A stretch of 64,000 nucleotides of DNA, taken from the NCBI GenBank assembly GCA_943737045.1, contig CALSFV010000659.1:62001-126000 (forward strand), in the 5' to 3' direction. The position numbers and the translations under genes were made by a program. Under the pieces are notes generated by a model. It did no database searches, had not been told where the DNA came from, and saw only the letters and a program-made list of their open reading frames with translations. The DNA comes from Parapristionchus giblindavisi (taxonomy: Eukaryota > Nematoda > Chromadorea > Rhabditida > Diplogasteridae). Numbering within the stretch: position 1 is the stretch's first letter; each line of letters starts with the position of its first letter. This document shows, one piece after another, positions 46,379-56,869 of this stretch.

Positions 46379-47061
46379 CTAATCATCTTCATCACTTCTA
46401 TCACTAATTGTATCATCTTCACCTTCTTCTAGCCGTCCATCTACATATACACTACGTATACTATCGCAATCATCTTCACTTTCTTCTATATCTCTATCTA
46501 TGTATACACTACGTACACTAGTATCTTCTTCTCCAACAGCATCAACTTCACCAGCCATCGCATATTCACTATCCCAACTTTCATCATACGATGCGATGAG
46601 AGCCAACTATAATCGTAGTTTGATCTTTGATCTATTGTTTCTTTGTAGTTTGATCTCTGATCTACTTACTTCCCTTCTCAGTCGTTCTTTAGCCAGCAGA
46701 TGACAGAGATCGCGATGATTTGCCAACGCTTCGGATCGATCCTGAACAGAGATCAATCAATAAATCAATACTTCCGAACTAATCAATAAATCGATATTTC
46801 TTACCTGGTATCTGAACTCCCTTACCGTATCCGCTACAATCACGAGGACTGGTTCAAATTCGGGAGCACCATCTAGACATGAGCGGAACATGTCGTGCCA
46901 CTCATCCACAGTAGTCTGGAAAGGGAGATATTATTGATCGATTAGTGGACTATTGACAGTTTGATGTTTGATCCCTACCTCAATAGAAGTGGAATTGATG
47001 AGTTCGTCCATCTCATCTTGCAAGATCTTCAATAGCTTCTCTTTTAGAGTAATACTCATTA
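46379..47061 (-). CDS. Small acidic hypothetical protein
   Basis: Four exons (47061-46981, 46915-46805, 46741-46670, 46606-46379) join in phase to 163 residues. The N-terminal part (MSITLKEKLLKILQDEMDEL, then TTVDEWHDMFRSCLDG) looks helical and globular. The middle is basic (AKERLRRE). The C-terminal ~75 residues are very acidic, with two related segments: TSVRSVYIDRDIEESEDD and DSIRSVYVDGRLEEGEDD. The repeated SVRSVY(I/V)D..(I/L)EE.EDD motif may be an internal duplication. I do not recognise the family. It is divergent from the HMIT-like transporter with 400 bp between starts. Function is unknown; the acidic tail suggests interaction with a basic partner, but that is only inference. Confidence 0.72.
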
Positions 47062-47460
47062 TCTCCTCTTCCAAGAAGAATAAGATACCCTAAAATGGAT
47101 CAAAACAATAAGATCCTAATATCTTTAAGATCCTTAACATCATAAGAACCATAAGATTATAAGATCATAATCATAAGATCCTAGATCCTTAAGATCCTAT
47201 GATCATTATGACCTAAGGTCATTAGATCCTATAAATACTTAGAGACTAACCTCAATGATCTAGGAGTTCGACCGGCCGTAATGTGAGTTGAAGAATGAAA
47301 TGATTCGCTCTATTCAATCCCTTTTATATTATGAGAAATAGGTAAATATAATTATATGAGCTAAATAGTTTTTGCATATATGTGATATATCTACTTAGAA
47401 CGAAATACAAAACTATTTCCATTTCATTTTTGTTCCATTCTCCTCCCCCGATCAGTCGAC
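47062..47460. promoter_or_regulatory. Bidirectional promoter region with AAGATC/TAAGATC repeats
   Basis: This is the 400-bp spacer between the divergent starts at 47061 (-) and 47461 (+). The left half is an AT-rich simple repeat with TAAGATCCT and TCATAAGATC units. I see no clear TATA box. It probably serves both genes. Confidence 0.45.
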
Positions 47461-50400
47461 ATGAACAAGGTCTGTTGTTTTTTTTTCGATATTATCAAAT
47501 ATTGGAGTAATCTTTAATACCATTTTTGTATTGTAAGATCAACGATCAAAGACCAAAGATTAAAGATCATGGATCAAATCTCATGCTCTTCAGGATGAGG
47601 AACCGCTGGAGCGACCATTGGAAAAACCTCGTATTAGCGGATATACCTTGATCATGATAGTTATCACTTCTCTCAGTGGATTTTTGATGGGATTTAATTC
47701 GGGGATTATGAACAGGTAAAGCAAACACTATGTTTAGTTCACTGAAATATTACGGGAATGGGTAACAATATGGTTCGCCAATTCATTTACCTGTTCTGGG
47801 TTTTGGCTAGCCAATTCACCAATTTCAGCGCTATGGACTACTTTCCTAGTTCAACGTACAGAACAGCGACTGACCATTTAAAGCTCCCCATGGCCACTTC
47901 AACATTCTTTGCCATTGTTGGATCGCTAATAGGAGGTGAGGACGAATTACTGATCTTTGATCTCTCTGAATCTTACTATTAGTTTATGTCTGGATGAAGA
48001 ATATACCTAATTAATTTAAAAGTATACCCGAGCTATAATTTTACTTTCCGCTCTGGCAGCGCTCTCTCGTAGACAAAGAAGACAAGAGAGCATTGCTAGA
48101 GCGGAGAGCTTCAAAATAGCTCGGGGTGTGCCTTAAACCTCCTCTCTCTGAGTACTTTTTTTCCCGATTGCTTGAGAGTTCGAAATATAGCGTGTTAAAT
48201 ACATGCTTTGATGTATGTAATGAACGCATCAAACTTTCTTTTAATTTTGGCTGAGACTTTTCTGTCCTGGATAAAGTGTTAATTTTTGATAATGGTTCCT
48301 TTAAAATCACAATCCGAGCTAAATTGAAACTCTCCTATTTATCAGGCAGTGATAAATAGGACAGTTAGAGTTACTCCTATTTATTTGTGTGTTTACGAGA
48401 AAGTGTGGCCAGAGCGGAGAGTAACATTTTTATAGCGCGAGGTGTGCGTTTAAAGAACTCTCCGCTTAGGCGACGCAGTATCGGAGAATTTCCAAAATAT
48501 GATATTCCAGCTCGGGTTTCCCATTACAGGCGTATTATCAGAACGCTATGGACGACGAATACCACTTGGTATATCGGCGTTAGCTTTTCTCATGGGATCT
48601 CTCATATGCACTTGCGCACCTCATCTAATCGTCCTTTTAATAGGACGAATATTCTCCGGATTTGCACTAGGTACTTGATCTTTAGACTTTGATCTTTTTT
48701 CACTGATCTTTGATCTTTCAGGATTGTCCACAATGATCGTGCCGCTGTATATCGCCGAAACGGCACCGACGTATTTGCGTGGGACAAGCGTCTCATGGTT
48801 TCAGGTTTCTCTCAAGTAATATTTGTCTTACTGTATCTTTATCTCATTCAGTTATCGATTGCATTTGGTTTTGTCGTTGCTAATCTAGCTTCTGGAGTAT
48901 TTGCGACGGCCGATCCGTACAATCTAGGCTGGAGGTACCGTATCCAAACATTCCGTTAAAGAGTCAGTCATCATTCAAACAGGTTGATGTTTGCATACGG
49001 TATTCTTCCTGCCGTGTTGAATTTGGTAGGTGCATACGCCTTGAAGGAGACTCCACGATATTTGTACAAGCGAGGAGACGAACAAGGAGCAGATGATGTG
49101 CTATCGTTGGTGAGTTATGCAACTTTTAAGATAACTAACATTCCAAATTAGATAAGGCTTTTTTACAAATGGTTTTTTTCTCACCTCGGAAACGGAACAA
49201 ACTAGCTCGTTACCTAAAATGTTCCATTTAGTAAACGTTAGATTTTTATTTTAAATGAGAAAACTGAGCGTAATTCTTTTCAAAACCTAGAGATGAGTCA
49301 TTCTATGGATTCAGACCTATGGTGGAGATGATGAATGGATCAAATACGATAAGTGTATCATAATGGAGGCAATCAGAGCGGATACTGAGGAAAATATCCA
49401 TCACTGTTGGTTTTTAAAAAATATATATACCTTTAATTTTTTCCGCTACAATATGCATAATTCCATTTCGTTCCAATGACTCGCAAATCAATATTACCAC
49501 ATAATTAATGAAAAAATTAATTTTGATGAAAATGGGAGTTGCTTGAGAAACATAACCCATAACCAGTTTCAAACCATACCCATACCCATAACATCTGGTG
49601 TTGAAATCCATGTATGGTCACGGATACAAGAATAATCATGCATGATTCGACAATTTCGTACTAAATTAGACATTTATACTATTATTTTGGACTGGTACCC
49701 TATTCTGAAGTAGTGCCGATCTTTCATGGTCATTCATGATTCATGATTCATTCATGATCTTCCGTGATCATGAACGAATTTTTAGTGATCTTCCATGGAA
49801 TCCGAGCTTCCGGAGCCCAAAGTCCATAACCAGATTCTTAATTTGATCAACAGATACAGGTTGTTTCGTTATAAAGCGCATCTGGAAGACTCCCCATGTT
49901 CGTCGAACTTTGATCATTGGATCTAGTCTACAAATTTTTCAACAATTCGTAGGCATCAACACCGTTTTGTAAGTCTGGCAAAGAATTGTATTGGCCAGGA
50001 ATCGAGCGTCATCTAGATATATTTGTGTTTATTTTTTGCTATTGATAGATATTACGCTTCTCGTATCATTCGTGGAATGGGGGTAAAGGATGACAGTACC
50101 AATCTATACATTTCCGCTGGCATAGCCGGTATGATGTTTAAATTCGACAGCCTTCTTTCGTTAAAGTACAGAAAAATCCTGAAATCAATATTTCGACCAA
50201 TATCGATCGGTTGAACTTGATGATGTATAATAATTGCAGCAATTCAAGTGATTGGCACATTTGCACCTGTAATATTGGTAGAGAGGATGGGAAGACGTCT
50301 TATGCTGATATTATCGATGTTGGCTCTGATGATATCTTTACTGGGGATGGGTGCAGCGTATCTAGAATATAACAAGGTGAATCATAAAGAGAGCAAACTT

Positions 50401-53076
50401 GCCCAAATATAGGAATCACATTTCCGTACTTTCCTAACTTATGTACACGATTTGCCGACAGTCGGGTAAATGGTAACCTAAAAACCATCGATTTGCCCAT
50501 AGCATTTGCCTAGCATTTGGCAGAATTCGAGCAAATCGTTCGCGAACTTTTTTTAAAGAAGCAAATGTAATATTTGTGCACAACTCAGCTATCGCACTAA
50601 TACAATCAGTTAGTCTTTCAAGAACTCTCCGAAATACGATATGAGCAAGAGAACTGTGGATTTGTTCAATGGAATGGACGATATCGACGAATATAAAGAT
50701 CACTGTGTTACTATGAAGTAGGTTTTCATACACATACTAATTGTAAGAGTTAGAGAAATATGGACACTACTGCAGAAGCCCAGATCGACTCAAATTGGAT
50801 AACTAATTATCGATTTATTATACCTTCTATTTTTATCGATTAGGTGATCCTACCCACTATTTACACTTGCGAATGGGTGAACAGTGTGAAAAGCGTGTAC
50901 TTTCTCCGCCCCCTAATTAATGCCTGGCCTCCAATCTGGAATTCTGCAGTAGATACAATCAATGATATTTTGAAACACTCTGAATGATCCTGAGCTACTA
51001 TCAGGAATCTACAGTAATCTGCTCAGTCTACAGTAATCTATCTATACGGTAATCTGTGAATTCTGTTGAGGAACTGCGATGACTGCATCACATCGGACCA
51101 TTGTGGTCACTGTCATGCAATTGACGACATCGACAATGGTCAATGTTTGCCCGTCAGTAAAAAAGGTATCCCATCATTCGGTAATGTATACGTCACTTCC
51201 AAAAAACAACATGTAACATCTAAAGTCGTGGAAAATTTGACCGATGCCAGCGTGGACGTTGGTTTTCATAGTGTTTTTCGTCCTGTAGGCATTCACTATT
51301 GATCGGTGGACACGGTAATCTCCTTATGGTCCCTCAGGGTTTTCCACTTGGGACCCAAAACATTATGGACACCGGCACCGACGGTTCCATGTTCCACGCT
51401 GGCGTCGACGTCGCGTAAATGCTCCACGGTCTAGGAAATGGTTATTTCAAACAGTTCTGTCACCATTTTCCAGATTATTTCTTCGATATCCTTTAACATA
51501 AGGGTCTTAACCGGAAAAAAAACTGCCTCTTTTTTAAACGATCGTTTGACCTTAACAATAGTATTTATTTTGATTTAAAAAAATTAAATGTGAATAAACA
51601 GATCCAACCCTGAGTTCGATGGGTCGCTGTCGCACTTCAAAATTAACACATATAATGAGCTCACATCAGTGCAAGAACAAGTAAATTCTCACATTTTAAT
51701 TTTTATATTTCTTCTTTACGAAACCCTACCCTTACGACTCGAGCGAATTCAGGCAATATCCTTGAAAATAATGCCCCTGAGGCTGCGATTACAAAACCTT
51801 TGAATTTCGGATCATATCACGAAAACGTACTGTGAACCTTGAAGCAATTTGTTTGGCGATAACTTGCTTCAAACTTAATTTCATTCAAGTATGTTGCCTG
51901 AATCCTATTTTGAGGACTTTATAACTGTTCCATGTGCGTATATGGAGATGATGTCTTAAATTATCTCCCATTTTCAGCTTCACCACTGTCCCGCTCGTAG
52001 TGTTGGTCGTCTACCTATTGGCCTTCGCATTTGGTAGTCGTTTAACTTATCTAATGCTACAGCAAGAACAGAAAATGCACTCTGGCAATGTAGCATCTCC
52101 AAAATGCGTTAAGCCTAGCGTGTGCGCCAAAAGATCACTTTTATAATGTACAAACACAAATTTTGACTTGCGTTAATTATCAATTTAATTTTTTTTAAAT
52201 ATTTAACTGAAAAACAACGTATAAGGGTAGTGATTTTAGATAATATTTGCCTACTGCATAAGTATAATTGATTGTGAACGATAGTGTCGCATGAATTGTT
52301 TGTTATTAATTGTAGAGAGGCTTTCCAACTGTCACGAGCATAGCGAGCTTCATTTGATCTTTGATCTTTGATCTTTTCAGGAATGGGCGTTATGCCATGG
52401 CTATACAATGCGGAAATCTATCCCCTATGGGCTCGATCCACTTGTGCTGCGATCTCAACCGCTACGAATTGGACAATGAATCTAATTGTATCATATACGT
52501 ATCTCCTACTAGTGCAATCAATATCTAAGCATGGTAATCGATGATTTAAGATTGTGAAGTTATTTTAAACATTATTTAGCATATACAAAAATTCACGGCC
52601 CCTGTTGAAAAACACTGACTGAAACAATTTACTTTAGAAGATAGTGTGCAGTATGAAAAAATATTTTAAAAATACTATAGTACAGTACATATACATCTTC
52701 AAGTGATTTTTGTTGTGTTTAACGGTTGTTTTCTTAATAAACACCCCTAATATAATTTAAAGCTCTCATATGTGGTCAAAGTACCTTTTGCAGGTGCATT
52801 TTTCCTCTATGCGGGCATCACTGCCATTGGTCTGCCCATAATCTTTTTGTTTGTCCCGGAAACTAAACACTTAGCTCTGGAAGAGGTTTGATCTTTGGTA
52901 TTTGATCTTTGATCCCTAAACTTGTCATTTAGATTGAACACCTGTTCAAAGTGACTTCAAAGTCTACACGAAATCGCAATCGATTATTGAGAGAGGGAGG
53001 AAGTGGAGGCAGTGGAAGTTATGCCCCTTTGCGCAGTAAAGTACCGAAGCGTTCCGCCAAATCCGGGAGAGATTGA
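47461..53076 (+). CDS. hmit-1: HMIT/SLC2A13-like proton-coupled sugar (myo-inositol) transporter
   Basis: This is a major-facilitator, 12-TM type plasma-membrane transporter. Phased exons are 47461-47469, 47594-47715, 47829-47935, 48530-48670, 48722-48804, 48852-48934, 48983-49109, 49315-49405, 49854-49968, 50049-50128, 50240-50376, a loop exon ending 51165, 51978-52033, 52381-52533, 52794-52885 and 52933-53076. Family motifs are [10 protein letters not shown] after TM2, [15 protein letters not shown] after TM4, [16 protein letters not shown] (TM7), [30 protein letters not shown] (TM10) and [14 protein letters not shown]. The Cys-rich loop [14 protein letters not shown] between TM9 and TM10, together with [10 protein letters not shown], are specific to HMIT. 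About 540 residues are placed. Exon structure across the loop (50377-51977) is not fully resolved. The C-terminal tail is short and basic. Confidence 0.9.
48018..48137. repeat. ~120-bp hairpin MITE in transporter intron 3
   Basis: A full copy with TTAAAAGTATACCCGAGCTA and AGCTCGGGGTGTGCCTTAAA ends and inner halves CCGCTCTGGCAGCGCTCTCT and TTGCTAGAGCGGAGAG. It is one of two members in the same intron. Confidence 0.78.
48303..48456. repeat. Hairpin MITE with nested insertion in transporter intron 3
   Basis: The outer halves are TTTAAAATCACAATCCGAGC and GCGCGAGGTGTGCGTTTAAA. Between them lies a second small palindrome (TCCTATTTATCAGGCAGTGA against GATAAATAGGA), so the centre differs from other copies. 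Confidence 0.65.
51230..51420. repeat. Dispersed repeat inside transporter loop intron
   Basis: It shares inverted blocks with 36790-37010: TTTTCCACTTGGGACCCAA and GGCGTCGACGTCGCG. Its presence next to the Cys-loop exon helps explain why the exon chain is hard to follow here. Confidence 0.45.
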
Positions 53077-53391
53077 TTGATTTATAGATCGAATGAATCG
53101 ATAATCAACATTCAACATAAAGTTCTGTGTTCTATTATGTGTATGTATGTGTGTTGGATACCTATGTTGGTGTGTAAATGATAATTATAAAACAAATTAT
53201 TTTTTTATTTAGTTTTAAGTCATAAGTCTTAAGAGTTACTCTAACATAATGCAATATAACAAAGAAAAGATCTTCTATTTTGGAGAGCTACCGAATGAAA
53301 AACGTCTCATCTCGATGTCTGGGACTGCCTACACAATCCTTCTCAGATTAAAGCGAACATTTACTTTCAACAAATTTATTATATAATATAT
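53077..53391. other. Convergent 3' ends
   Basis: 315 bp separate the stop codon of the transporter (+) from that of the PB1-like gene (-). The two 3' UTRs probably meet or overlap here. No other feature is seen. Confidence 0.5.
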
Positions 53392-54845
53392 TCAATTGAT
53401 GATGATCAATATTTCGATGCGTCCACTCTGCTTCGCTTTATATCCCCTCTCGAAGTATTCTACAGCCTCCACTAGTGCAGTGTCAGACTTGAGTTCGATA
53501 CGATGATTATCCTCATCTGCAAGGAGATTATTAATATTTCTTTTGAAAAATATGTTATAGTTTTAAACTCGCTACAAGTAAGCTACTCAACCATATCAAA
53601 GTTTAATTGGGTTTTTAAAATTTAAAAAAAATATTAACTGCATTGAAAATAATCTTCAGGCTATCGATTACTCGTTAGGATAAATTATCAACAGTCTTGT
53701 AGAATTTTCGAAAGTACCTCGATTTCAATGGAATTTTCGTGACTATCTTCGTAATTATTTTAAATAAAATTATCCACCAGAAAAAGGTAAAAAACTAAAA
53801 GTGAAGGTAAATCCCGTTATTCAAATCACAGAAAGTTCTGCGGAAGATCACTGATAGGCCTGTGATAATTCACCATAAAGACAAACGTGTAATCGGAGAA
53901 TCATTACCTGTGTATCGTAGCCTCTTGAATATAATTACACTCGCAACTGCTGTTTCTATGGCTTGTTCGAGATTTTTCAGACACAGCGAAGTGCGAGGAA
54001 GACTGGTCCTGAACGGAAATATTTTAAATATATTATTGCTACATTTACATATATTACAAAAATGAAAATATTGGAAAAAAACCTGAAATTGTGTCCTTTA
54101 TAAGAGAACTTGAAATGGACATGTTCGTTCCAGATTTGTTGATATGGAGGAGCTGGAGTTGCTCCATTGCCGATGCCACTGGATTGTACGGGAACTGATG
54201 TCTATAACATGAGACATCTACAATCTCTTTTTATTATTCGTACACGTATGTATAATAAAAATGTTTCTTATTATTAGCTTTAATACTTTTTGCCATAATT
54301 TAGACGATGAAATAGATCAGTACAGTGCAAAACTATACAAAAGCCCTCTGATTTTTTCGATGTTTTGTTATCTTGAAGTAGCAAGCAACCACAACATCGG
54401 ACTCAAAAAAAGAATTTATTGACGACGAACAATGGGATATGATGAGGAGGGTGGTGCAGATGCGGGTGGTGGTGAATAGAATGGAGGAGGAGCAGTGTGG
54501 GCAGGGACATAACCGCCTCCTTGTACACCTCAAATTACTCATTTTTTTAAATATTCCAGAGTATGCTAATTTTGTTTATGTTACGAGACATTTAATATTT
54601 ACTTGAGAACTAACCGGGAATTCTGCCGGGACCATTCTGATAGACGTGATAGTCTTGACCTGTAAAACAATCAATAAAAAACGCAAATTTCAAAGGAAGT
54701 AGGTTAATATCATCCACTCTTTCTATGTTACGAAATAACATTGTTCTAGTTGAATGATAAGCCAAATTTTGAACAATCGTTAACTGTATGTACCTGGCGC
54801 GCCGACCTTCAGATTAACATTAAAGGATGGATTCATGTCGGCCAT
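53392..54845 (-). CDS. Small protein with a C-terminal PB1-like domain
   Basis: Six exons join in phase to 179 residues: 54845-54794, 54659-54615, 54528-54431, 54201-54083, 54008-53908 and 53516-53392. The N-terminus (MADMNPSFNVNLKVGAPGQD) leads into a Gly/Pro-rich linker (PAHTAPPPFYSPPPASAPPS). The last ~95 residues look like a PB1 domain. HVHFKFSYKGHNFRTSLPR is a beta-hairpin with the conserved Lys. LKNLEQAIETAVASVI is a helix. YTDEDNHRIELKSDTALVEA is an acidic OPCA motif, followed by SGRIEILI as the last strand. Having both the basic Lys and the OPCA patch implies a PB1 able to bind on both faces. The donor of exon 3 is weak (ATT|GTTCG) and reading through it would stop early. It is divergent from the p62-like gene. 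Confidence 0.75.
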
Positions 54846-56850
54846 GTTCTATAATAATTTATGTAATACAATTAGACACTGCGACTGTTAAGGGTAGAAT
54901 TTGTGAAAATGTGGTCAGTTTCCCTTATCACTTCTTATCGTATGAGTCACGCAAATCATGTGCATGTGGAAATCGATGCCTTTCAAGTGATGTGCTTGAT
55001 CTGCATCAAAATTACTATTCGTATGGACAAAAACAATGACGAATGAACTGAAATCAATACTAATTAATGACCCTTGAATGATTAATCAAAAGATAAAACT
55101 TCTCGGTTATGCTTCGGAGAATATAGTTTAAATGTTGTCATACAGAAACTAGTTTAAATTTTTCACCCAAAAACCTAAAGCAGATTGACAAACCAAAGAA
55201 TACGAAAATGCTTACAGAAAATTCTTTTTTTTAAAGAAACATTGAAATTTTAAAAAAAAAATCAGTTCATGATAGGACGATTAACAAAAATACGTACCGT
55301 GTTTTATGTTAGCTTTTTTTGCACGCTTGAACTCTCCATAAATGGATCGATCGTTTTATTTTGTGCTTTATTTGTTCTATCATTTTGAGTATTTCTTCCG
55401 GAATTCCGCTGCGAAGTTCCTGCGACTATTTAGGCCGGTCTAAGACCTTGTCCACTGAATATCTAATTAGTCGTTGTTTTTATTGTTATTTACCGTAAGT
55501 ATAACTTGCGTCTTATTGATATCAATAGTGACTTTCGGTTGATATTGTCGCGATTAAGTTGATTTTTATATTAACGCGTCATCTGTGGAATGCATTTCGA
55601 TGATAGTTAAACTGATTTTAAATACATTTGTGTAATGTTGTTGAAAACGAATAAATTCGAAGCTCCGCAGCCTCTCTTTTACCCAGCCACAAACAATTCT
55701 TGTATCTTTTCCCATAATCTCCCCTCACCGCCTGTTTATTTCAAATGCGTCCCTACCGTATGCGCTCACTGCCCAGAAGGGAAATCGAGGTAGGACGCCA
55801 CGCTCTCTCACTCTCAATCAGCTGACACACAGCCATTGATTGTTGTTGCGTTTATAGAGGAGGGAAAGAGTGTTCACCTCCCACTCTCTCATCCTCTGTG
55901 TGTCTAGAGTGACAGAACGTTCTTAAATTAGTACGAAGTTCACTTCTTACAATTTTAAATCGGATGTGCATGCAAACTTGTACATTTACTCATTTGTATC
56001 TCACCACTTTTATTTATGTAATATAACATTGTGTGAGGTAACTATCAACAGTTACACCTCCAACGATGTTTATGCCATGTGACAAGCGCTTATTCACTTT
56101 CGCAATATTTCAAGTTTTGATCATAATTCATTATTGTTTATCAGCAGTCACCAGATTTTGTTTGGCCGTTAGGCATCTTATTTATCTGAAACGGCTTGAT
56201 ACTCGTTGTTATCGTTATCACTATCATTGTCAAAATTGCTAACCTGTATAGATGCAAACCTTCCTAGTCAGATCTTTATCCCAAGGCCGTAAACTGCTTT
56301 ACTATCTATCGATTGATCATTATAGATGCATAGATGGTATCTATTGACCTCTGTATTTCTAACCCTTTCCAGTCTCTACCACAGTGTTCTCTAGAATTTG
56401 AAAGCCGCCCAGCATAGAAATTCTCTCAAATACAATGGTCTTTCGCTTGTCTGGATATCAAAGAAAAATGCTTTGAGCCAGAATACTGTTTTAAATCTTA
56501 CCCTCAGTCGGTGTACCCGTTCCTCCTAACATATCTCATTACCATTGTTTTACCGTATACCGGTCGGATATTTCGCAATTTACTAGCTCGGCCAATGAGA
56601 AAACTGGCAAATACGGCGTTATCCATCGATTCCCCCTGCGTCTATGACATGCACCTTGAGTCTGACTGTCTGCTTCTCTGTACCCTCTCCACTTACCGTA
56701 CTCTCTCTCTCTATCGTCGCCTCTGTTGTCAAGTCTCAGACCTTCTTCACAAATAGTCTCATGTCCCTTCCCAGTCGATTTCGAAATATCCTCAAGTAAC
56801 ACGCGACGCATTACTCTCTTTTTGCCTAAACTTCTAATAAATCAATATTT
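54846..56850. promoter_or_regulatory. Shared upstream region of the two PB1-type genes
   Basis: This ~2-kb divergent spacer contains a CAGCTG E-box near 55818-55823, CT-rich stretches at 55795-55900 and a CACAGT-type MITE (56387-56490). No CACGTG site was noticed near the p62-like start. No gene is supported in it. Confidence 0.45.
56387..56490. repeat. CACAGT-type MITE, copy 3
   Basis: It shares CACAGTGTTCTCTAGA, GAAATTCTCTCAAATACAAT, GGTCTTTCGCTTGTCTGG and CCAGAATACTGT with the copies at 23537 and 45543. The ends are inverted (ACAGTGTTCT and AGAATACTGT). Confidence 0.7.
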
Positions 56851-56853
56851 CAG
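56845..56853 (+). promoter_or_regulatory. Probable spliced-leader acceptor of the p62-like gene
   Basis: ATATTTCAG ends 16 bases before the ATG at 56870, with no upstream exon in sight. TTTCAG is the nematode acceptor consensus, so this is where a spliced leader would join. Confidence 0.6.
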
Positions 56854-56869
56854 CGCTCAAACTACCGTA

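Noticed and set aside
54416..54528. Alternative terminal exon of the PB1-like gene ending at 54416
   Set aside because: Reading through exon 3 gives a stop and loses the whole PB1 region. Splicing at ATT|GTTCG gives a total of exactly 180 codons with consistent phases, so it is preferred, though the donor is weak.
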